10,879 nucleotides of DNA from Acholeplasmataceae bacterium (GTDB taxonomy: Bacteria; Bacillota_I; Bacilli_A; Acholeplasmatales; Acholeplasmataceae): positions 1 to 10,879 of the forward strand of contig JAUSOA010000086.1 of NCBI GenBank assembly GCA_030656435.1, in the 5' to 3' direction. Below the pieces are notes generated by a model. That model was not told the DNA's origin and made no database searches. It saw nothing but the letters and a program-made list of their open reading frames with translations. A program made the translations under genes and the position numbers. Shown in pieces: positions 7,132 to 10,879 of this stretch (positions within the stretch are counted from its first letter, which is position 1; every line of letters starts with the position of its first letter).

Positions 7132-7149
7132 ATTTGCCATTTATATGAT
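7121..7149 (+). promoter_or_regulatory. Putative promoter of the SDR gene
   Basis: TTGTCT (7121-7126) and TATGAT (7144-7149) are 17 bases apart. The -35 overlaps the 3' arm of the pcp terminator. TATATT at 7155-7160 is an alternative -10 with a weaker -35. Confidence 0.4.
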
Positions 7150-7185
7150 TTAGGTATATTTTAAGGGTGTAAGGTGGTGAAACTT

Positions 7186-8265
7186 ATGTCAAAGCTATTT
7201 ATTATAACTGGAGCGAACGGGCATCTGGGAAACACAATAATTAGAATCTTAAAAAATCAAAATCACGAAGTACGTGCACTTATCTTACCTACAGATTCTA
7301 AGAAAATGCTTGAATCTTTAAATGTAAAGGTCTATTATGGTGACATTAGAAAGCCAGCTACTTTAGAGCCTCTTTTCGATTTAAGTGATACAAACTATTT
7401 GATGTCTGATGTCAATGTAATTCATGCTGCAGGCATAGTTTCTATCTCTGCAAAAAAACATCCAATCTTGGAGGCTGTTAACGTTTTAGGAACAAAGAAC
7501 ATATGTGATATATCACTTAAGTATCATGTTTCAAGAATGATTTATGTAAGCTCTGTCCATGCAATTCCAGAACTACAAAACAGTGAGACGATTAAAGAGA
7601 TTGATTTTTTTGATCCAAACCTAGTTGTTGGAGCCTATGCAAAATCTAAATCAATGGCATCTCAATACGTTATTGATATGATGAAAAAAGGTTTAAATGC
7701 AATAATCGTTCATCCATCTGGAATTATCGGTCCCAATGACTACGGTCACGGACATATGACAATGATGATCGAGGATTATCTTAATGGATTTCTAACATCA
7801 AGAATCAATGGAGCCTATGACTTTGTCGATGTAAGAGATGTTGCGAGTGGAATCATTCAAACTGTCACTTCAGGAAAAGTAGGTAGTTGCTACATTCTAT
7901 CAGGACATCGAATTGATTTAGAGGTACTCTTTGAACAGTTAAGATCTTTAAGCGGTCGAAAGAGAAAAATACACGTGCTACCGATGTGGTTTGCAAAATT
8001 GACAGCACCACTTGCTGAAATATTTTACAAACTTAGAAAATTACCTCCAATTTATACTTCATATTCCCTATACACTCTCGAAAGTAATTCCTTCTTCTCC
8101 TATGAAAAAGCTCGAGTTGATTTGAATTACCATCCAAGATCGCTTGATGAAACACTCTATGACACTGTGAAATGGTTGGTTAACCAAAATAGAGTAAGAA
8201 GATATCGGATCTTAAAGTTTATCAATCAACTAAAACCTATGATAAAGAATAAAGGAAACCAGTAA
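7186..8265 (+). CDS. Extended SDR oxidoreductase (NAD-dependent epimerase/dehydratase family)
   Basis: This cytoplasmic NAD(P)-dependent enzyme has the Rossmann glycine motif TGANGHLG at residues 8-15 and the catalytic Y151-x3-K155 with a serine at 122/123. A family-typical HPSGIIGPND stretch (176-185) follows. The arrangement resembles dihydroflavonol-4-reductase / 3-beta-HSD-like SDRs. It lacks the TGGAGYIGSH start and substrate loop of GalE, so I do not think it supplies the missing UDP-galactose 4-epimerase. At 359 residues it is slightly long; the C-terminal 30 residues are basic (NRVRRYRILKF...). ATG 7186 is chosen because AAGGTGG (7171-7177) is eight bases upstream; a GTG at 7174 lies within that site. 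The reaction cannot be named. Confidence 0.88.
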   Translation: MSKLFIITGANGHLGNTIIRILKNQNHEVRALILPTDSKKMLESLNVKVYYGDIRKPATLEPLFDLSDTNYLMSDVNVIHAAGIVSISAKKHPILEAVNVLGTKNICDISLKYHVSRMIYVSSVHAIPELQNSETIKEIDFFDPNLVVGAYAKSKSMASQYVIDMMKKGLNAIIVHPSGIIGPNDYGHGHMTMMIEDYLNGFLTSRINGAYDFVDVRDVASGIIQTVTSGKVGSCYILSGHRIDLEVLFEQLRSLSGRKRKIHVLPMWFAKLTAPLAEIFYKLRKLPPIYTSYSLYTLESNSFFSYEKARVDLNYHPRSLDETLYDTVKWLVNQNRVRRYRILKFINQLKPMIKNKGNQ

Positions 8266-8280
8266 ACTCGGTTTCCTTTT
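8251..8280 (+). terminator. Terminator overlapping the SDR stop codon
   Basis: GGAAACC (8254-8260) pairs with GGTTTCC (8270-8276) and a T-run follows. The SDR stop codon TAA (8263-8265) is in the loop. Read the other way only three T follow, so it is a weak terminator for the convergent DUF2087 gene 18 bases away. Confidence 0.82.
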
Positions 8281-8283
8281 TGT

Positions 8284-8610
8284 TTATACCATTTTTTTGA
8301 TGTCAAATCTTTCAAACTCCGATAAATCAGTAATTAACCAATAAGCTTTACCATCTGTTGTGCGACTCATAAATTGATAATCAATTAAATATCTTCTAAT
8401 CATGACATAATCTTCAAAGATAGGCTTTAAGATGTCATTGATCTCTTTTTCGGAATACTGCTTATCCTTTTCAAAATAGTGGATAATCATGCATAGGATG
8501 ATATATTTCTTTTTTTCCTTCGCAGGTATCATCCTAAAGACTAACGGGTCTCTAGAAAGTACAACAGTATCAAGAATTGCTTTTATATCCTCATGTGTTA
8601 TATCAAACAT
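8284..8610 (-). CDS. DUF2087 domain protein
   Basis: This small soluble protein of 108 residues matches the DUF2087 pattern as I know it. A conserved PAKEKKKYIIL segment (29-39) is followed by a helical stretch with YSEKEINDILKPIFEDY (52-68), then the signature RRYLIDYQFMSRTTDGKAYW (72-91). The domain is thought to be winged-helix-like and is often the C-terminal part of transcriptional regulators; here it stands alone. No enzyme motif is visible, so the function is unknown; a small DNA-binding or regulatory role is inference. The ATG at 8610 has AAGGTGA (8617-8623) six bases upstream. It lies directly downstream of the mhq-type operon on the same strand, beyond that operon's terminator. Confidence 0.85.
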   Translation of the reverse strand: MFDITHEDIKAILDTVVLSRDPLVFRMIPAKEKKKYIILCMIIHYFEKDKQYSEKEINDILKPIFEDYVMIRRYLIDYQFMSRTTDGKAYWLITDLSEFERFDIKKMV

Positions 8611-8632
8611 TATCTATCACCTTCCCATGAAA

Positions 8633-8662
8633 ATTTTATCATAGAAATTAAAAAAAAGTCAG
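8633..8662 (-). promoter_or_regulatory. Putative promoter of the DUF2087 gene
   Basis: On the minus strand CTGACT (8657-8662) and TAAAAT (8633-8638) are 18 bases apart. The -35 is the 3' arm of the upstream terminator, a reuse also seen before the SDR gene. Confidence 0.35.
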
Positions 8663-8675
8663 CGTTTGCCGACTT
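8650..8675 (-). terminator. Terminator of the mhq-type operon
   Basis: On the minus strand GTCGGC (8673-8668) pairs with GCTGAC (8663-8658) around an AAAC loop with one G-U pair. It can be extended by two A-U pairs and is followed by seven T. It begins at the esterase stop codon. Confidence 0.82.
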
Positions 8676-9270
8676 ATAATTGGTCATACCATAGTTTTGC
8701 TTGATCAATTTCTTCTTTATTGAGCTGATGACCATGAGATGTCCAATAGACCGTGGTCTTGGCTTTTGCACGATCAAACATTGCATTTAACTCGTCAATC
8801 TCATCTTCAGGAGTCATCTGATCATTTGTCCCTGCTCCTATAAAGATAGAGACTAAAGATAAATCTGTTTTTCCCAAATTACGTATAGGTACCATTGGAT
8901 GAAATAACATCGCTGCATGAAATGGATTATCGTAATGAAGTAATATGCTTGAAGCAATATTCGCTCCATTTGAATATCCAATAACAATCACTTTTAAACG
9001 ATCAAAACCATATTGCTTCGATGCTTCATCTATGAATAGATATAAATTTTCAGTTTCTTCAACAAGGCTATCCATATCAAAAACACCCATAGCAAGTCTC
9101 TTAAAAAAGCGTGGCATCCCATATTCTAACACATTTCCTCTTATGCTTAATACATTCGCATTCAAATCGATATGCTTTGCTAATGGTAAAAGATCAAACT
9201 CATTTCCACCTGTGCCATGTAGTAATAAAAACGTTATATCACTGATTCCAGCTTGATAAATATGCTTCAT
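8674..9270 (-). CDS. mhqD: MhqD-like carboxylesterase/phospholipase, alpha/beta hydrolase
   Basis: This 198-residue cytoplasmic serine hydrolase of the carboxylesterase/phospholipase type is close in length to B. subtilis MhqD (about 200). The HGTGG at 18-22 forms the oxyanion hole. The nucleophile is S100 in GYSNGA, and the triad is completed by D150 in GTNDQMTP and H181 in SHGHQL. MhqD acts in resistance to hydroquinones; its exact substrate is not settled, and the assignment here rests mainly on the operon partners. Its ATG overlaps the stop of the MarR gene (ATGA, 9267-9270), so the two are translationally coupled; GGAG lies a few bases upstream. It is the last gene of the VOC-MarR-esterase operon. 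Confidence 0.85.
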   Translation of the reverse strand: MKHIYQAGISDITFLLLHGTGGNEFDLLPLAKHIDLNANVLSIRGNVLEYGMPRFFKRLAMGVFDMDSLVEETENLYLFIDEASKQYGFDRLKVIVIGYSNGANIASSILLHYDNPFHAAMLFHPMVPIRNLGKTDLSLVSIFIGAGTNDQMTPEDEIDELNAMFDRAKAKTTVYWTSHGHQLNKEEIDQAKLWYDQL

Positions 9271-9716
9271 TTTTTAACTCCATTCATTTCCATAGCATGA
9301 TAACCAATCTTCTTTAAGCTCTCGATAAGTTCATTTAATTCCTCAGGTGAAAGACACTGATATATGTTACCTAAAGTCTTTACATGATTCGGGAAAATAC
9401 CCTTGAAAAAATGGTGTCCTTCCATTGTTAAATCAATCATTGTAATTCTTTTATCTATGTCATCTTGAGTTCTTGAAATCATGTTTTTTTGCTCTAGTTT
9501 ATCGATGACATATGTCATGCTCGAATTGGCCATTAACATGCGATTGGCTATCGATTGAATTGGTTGTTTTCCCCTGTTATAAAGAAGCTCTAAAACACCG
9601 AATTCTGAGGTGTTAAGTTGATAGGAAGAAATGTCATTTTTTATAACTGTTTCTACGTTTTGCATCGCACGAAATAATACGGTTGTTAACTTTAAATATT
9701 CCTTGTCGTGACTCAT
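9267..9716 (-). CDS. mhqR: MarR-family repressor, MhqR-like
   Basis: This 149-residue winged-helix regulator matches the size of B. subtilis MhqR (about 145). The N-terminal helices form the dimer interface. The recognition helix is around residues 62-74 (MANSSMTYVIDKL), followed by the beta wing with D86-x2-D89-K-R (residues 80-97). The only cysteine is C121; there is no N-terminal sensor cysteine as in YodB, CatR or OhrR. As known for MhqR, it would then sense quinones by direct binding rather than by thiol oxidation; this is inference. It is the middle gene: AGGTGA overlaps the stop region of the VOC gene 12 bases upstream, and its 3' end overlaps the esterase. It most likely represses its own operon from the TTCGAATTCGAA site at 10778-10789. 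Confidence 0.87.
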   Translation of the reverse strand: MSHDKEYLKLTTVLFRAMQNVETVIKNDISSYQLNTSEFGVLELLYNRGKQPIQSIANRMLMANSSMTYVIDKLEQKNMISRTQDDIDKRITMIDLTMEGHHFFKGIFPNHVKTLGNIYQCLSPEELNELIESLKKIGYHAMEMNGVKK

Positions 9717-9728
9717 GTATTCACCTAC

Positions 9729-10718
9729 CTAGTCTATATACTCTTTATTATACACTTTATCACTACGTTTAGTTTCTATATGCCTAACTAGTTTCTCTAT
9801 TTTTTCACGCATTCCTCTAAATTTCGGAGGTAATGCGAGTGTTTCACCTAATGTTTCATAATCTTCTTCATCATCAATAAACCCAGGACCTTCAGTTGCA
9901 AATTCAAAGAGCATTCCTGGATAGAGTCTAGTATATAGAGATTTGAAGTAAAAACGGTCTACATGGCCTGAATGAGGCGCACCAATCTTATTTAAAACAC
10001 TAATCCAATCGTCTAAATCTGTTTTTTCATCCACTCTGAATGCAACATGATGTATTCCACCATAACCTTGTCTTGCGACTGCTAAATCAGGTCTATACTC
10101 AACAATAACTGCTGCTCCATTGCCACCTAATCCAGTTTCATACAATATATAACTATTTTCCTTTGAGATTTGATCAAAAAATAGTTGATTAGTAAGTACA
10201 CTATTCATCAATTCAAGATTATTGACTCTAAAGAATATTGGTCCTAATCCAGTAATACCAAACTCGTTAGGAACTGGTCCCTTTTGCCATGGTATTCCCG
10301 AATCAATTCCTTTGATGCTTTCATCTGAAAAAAGAACATATTCGGCATCGTCAAAATCACGAAACTCGAGAGTTTTTCTTCCAAACATTTCCTTGATTTC
10401 AAAATGAGTAACCTCATATTTTTCAAACCGTTTTTTCCAATAATCTATGGCCTGATTTGTGGGTACTCGAAATGAGGTCTTAGCTATTTCATTCGTACCT
10501 TTAATCGCTTGGGATGCTCCATTGAAATCAAAGAAAGTCATATCGGTTCCAGCACTTCCTATATCATCAGCAAAAAAGAGATGATAAGTGTTTATATCGT
10601 CTTGATTGATTGTTTTTTTAACCAATCTTAGACCAAGAATATTTGTAAAAAAATCATATATCTTTTCTGCACTACTCGTGATTGCAGTCACATGGTGAAT
10701 TCCATTTAATTTTTTCAT
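9729..10718 (-). CDS. mhqO: VOC-superfamily ring-cleavage dioxygenase, MhqO/MhqE-like
   Basis: This cytoplasmic metal-dependent enzyme has two vicinal-oxygen-chelate halves (about residues 5-130 and 155-280). The metal ligands are H9 in GIHHVT, H224 in GGIHHVAF and E272 in MLFEFATEGPGF. They line up with the His-His-Glu iron site of hydroquinone dioxygenases such as PcpA and LinE. At 329 residues it is slightly longer than B. subtilis MhqO. Family members open the ring of (chloro)hydroquinones, removing quinone-forming compounds. MhqO, MhqE and MhqA are paralogues, so the choice of symbol is approximate. The ATG at 10718 has a strong GGAGGT (10724-10729) five bases upstream. It is the first gene of the operon. 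Confidence 0.88.
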   Translation of the reverse strand: MKKLNGIHHVTAITSSAEKIYDFFTNILGLRLVKKTINQDDINTYHLFFADDIGSAGTDMTFFDFNGASQAIKGTNEIAKTSFRVPTNQAIDYWKKRFEKYEVTHFEIKEMFGRKTLEFRDFDDAEYVLFSDESIKGIDSGIPWQKGPVPNEFGITGLGPIFFRVNNLELMNSVLTNQLFFDQISKENSYILYETGLGGNGAAVIVEYRPDLAVARQGYGGIHHVAFRVDEKTDLDDWISVLNKIGAPHSGHVDRFYFKSLYTRLYPGMLFEFATEGPGFIDDEEDYETLGETLALPPKFRGMREKIEKLVRHIETKRSDKVYNKEYID

Positions 10719-10739
10719 ATGATACCTCCGTACAGAATC

Positions 10740-10768
10740 ATTTTACAAGATGACACTTTGAAGTGCAA
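10740..10768 (-). promoter_or_regulatory. Promoter of the mhq-type operon
   Basis: On the minus strand TTGCAC (10763-10768) and TAAAAT (10740-10745) are separated by 17 bases. The transcript would begin near 10733, leaving a leader of about 15 bases with the GGAGGT site. Confidence 0.65.
10754..10765. promoter_or_regulatory. Imperfect palindrome CACTTTGAAGTG inside the operon promoter
   Basis: CACTT and AAGTG are 5-bp arms around TG. It overlaps the -35 and part of the spacer, a position where a bound protein would block RNA polymerase. It does not match the other palindrome and may be chance. Confidence 0.35.
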
Positions 10769-10773
10769 GCAAT

Positions 10774-10793
10774 ATGTTTCGAATTCGAAGTAT
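10774..10793. promoter_or_regulatory. MhqR-type operator (TTCGAATTCGAA core)
   Basis: The perfect 12-bp palindrome is at 10778-10789; the flanks add AT-N2 on the left and N2-AT on the right. The centre matches the core of the B. subtilis MhqR box, recalled as TATCTCGAATTCGAGATA, at about 14 of 18 positions. It ends nine bases upstream of the -35 of the operon promoter. Confidence 0.65.
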
Positions 10794-10841
10794 TATCTAT
10801 TTTTTATTATTTAATCGTTTTTATTATGGGTCTGTTTGATG

Positions 10842-10847
10842 TATAAT
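10842..10847 (+). promoter_or_regulatory. Possible rightward -10 box at the window edge
   Basis: A perfect TATAAT on the plus strand could serve a divergent gene starting beyond the right edge. The -35 at 17 bases (TTTTAT) is weak. The rest of 10731-10879 holds the operon control sites already listed and no gene. Confidence 0.3.
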
Positions 10848-10879
10848 AAACTGTAGACATCACAAGACATCGTGTGTCT

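Noticed and set aside
7186..8265. SDR gene as the missing galE
   Set aside because: The glycine motif, substrate loop and C-terminus look like dihydroflavonol-reductase/3-beta-HSD-type SDRs, and it is on the opposite strand with its own promoter.
8945..9256. Plus-strand open frame opposite the esterase
   Set aside because: It is a shadow of the esterase gene, which has intact catalytic residues; there is no start signal.
10222..10426. Two short open frames within the VOC dioxygenase gene
   Set aside because: Both overlap the dioxygenase coding sequence in other frames and lack ribosome-binding sites or motifs.

Overview
The window comes from an AT-rich, low-GC Gram-positive-type chromosome. 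Several genes end in TGA (galM, pcp, the MarR gene) and tryptophan is read from TGG, so the standard bacterial code applies, not the Mycoplasma code. Shine-Dalgarno sites of the GAGGTGA/AAGGTGA type, class II GalT, some TTG starts and very short intergenic gaps fit a Bacillota or Acholeplasma/Izemoplasma-like organism. That placement is inference. There are 12 protein-coding genes, one cut by the left edge, and no RNA gene, insertion sequence or CRISPR array that I can see. No gene-free stretch exceeds about 170 bases.

Layout. Left (1-2480): a multi-pass membrane protein whose start lies beyond the edge (+), a bidirectional terminator, an MFS exporter (-), and a GNAT acetyltransferase (-) with its own terminator. 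Centre (2587-6291, -): a galactose operon transcribed galK-galM-galT, covering mutarotation, phosphorylation and uridylyl transfer of the Leloir pathway. No galE and no transporter are present. It diverges from pcp (pyroglutamyl peptidase, +) across a 171-base regulatory region with a good galK promoter, an 18-bp palindrome and repeated AACTCAATAT elements. pcp is followed by a separately transcribed extended SDR oxidoreductase (+).

Right (8284-10879, -): a DUF2087 gene, preceded by a three-gene operon read VOC dioxygenase, MarR repressor, serine esterase. This set matches the parts of the Bacillus subtilis MhqR regulon (MhqO/MhqE dioxygenases, MhqR, MhqD) for resistance to hydroquinones, quinones and catechols, here fused into one self-regulated operon. 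A perfect TTCGAATTCGAA palindrome, agreeing with the core of the MhqR box as I recall it, lies just upstream of a well-formed promoter.

The main points for a second look are this compact mhq-type operon and its operator. Next are the galM-galT junction, where galT has no visible ribosome-binding site and follows a six-codon mini-ORF inside a perfect hairpin, and the palindrome between galK and pcp. None of the genes is a clearly novel system; the novelty is in arrangement and control.
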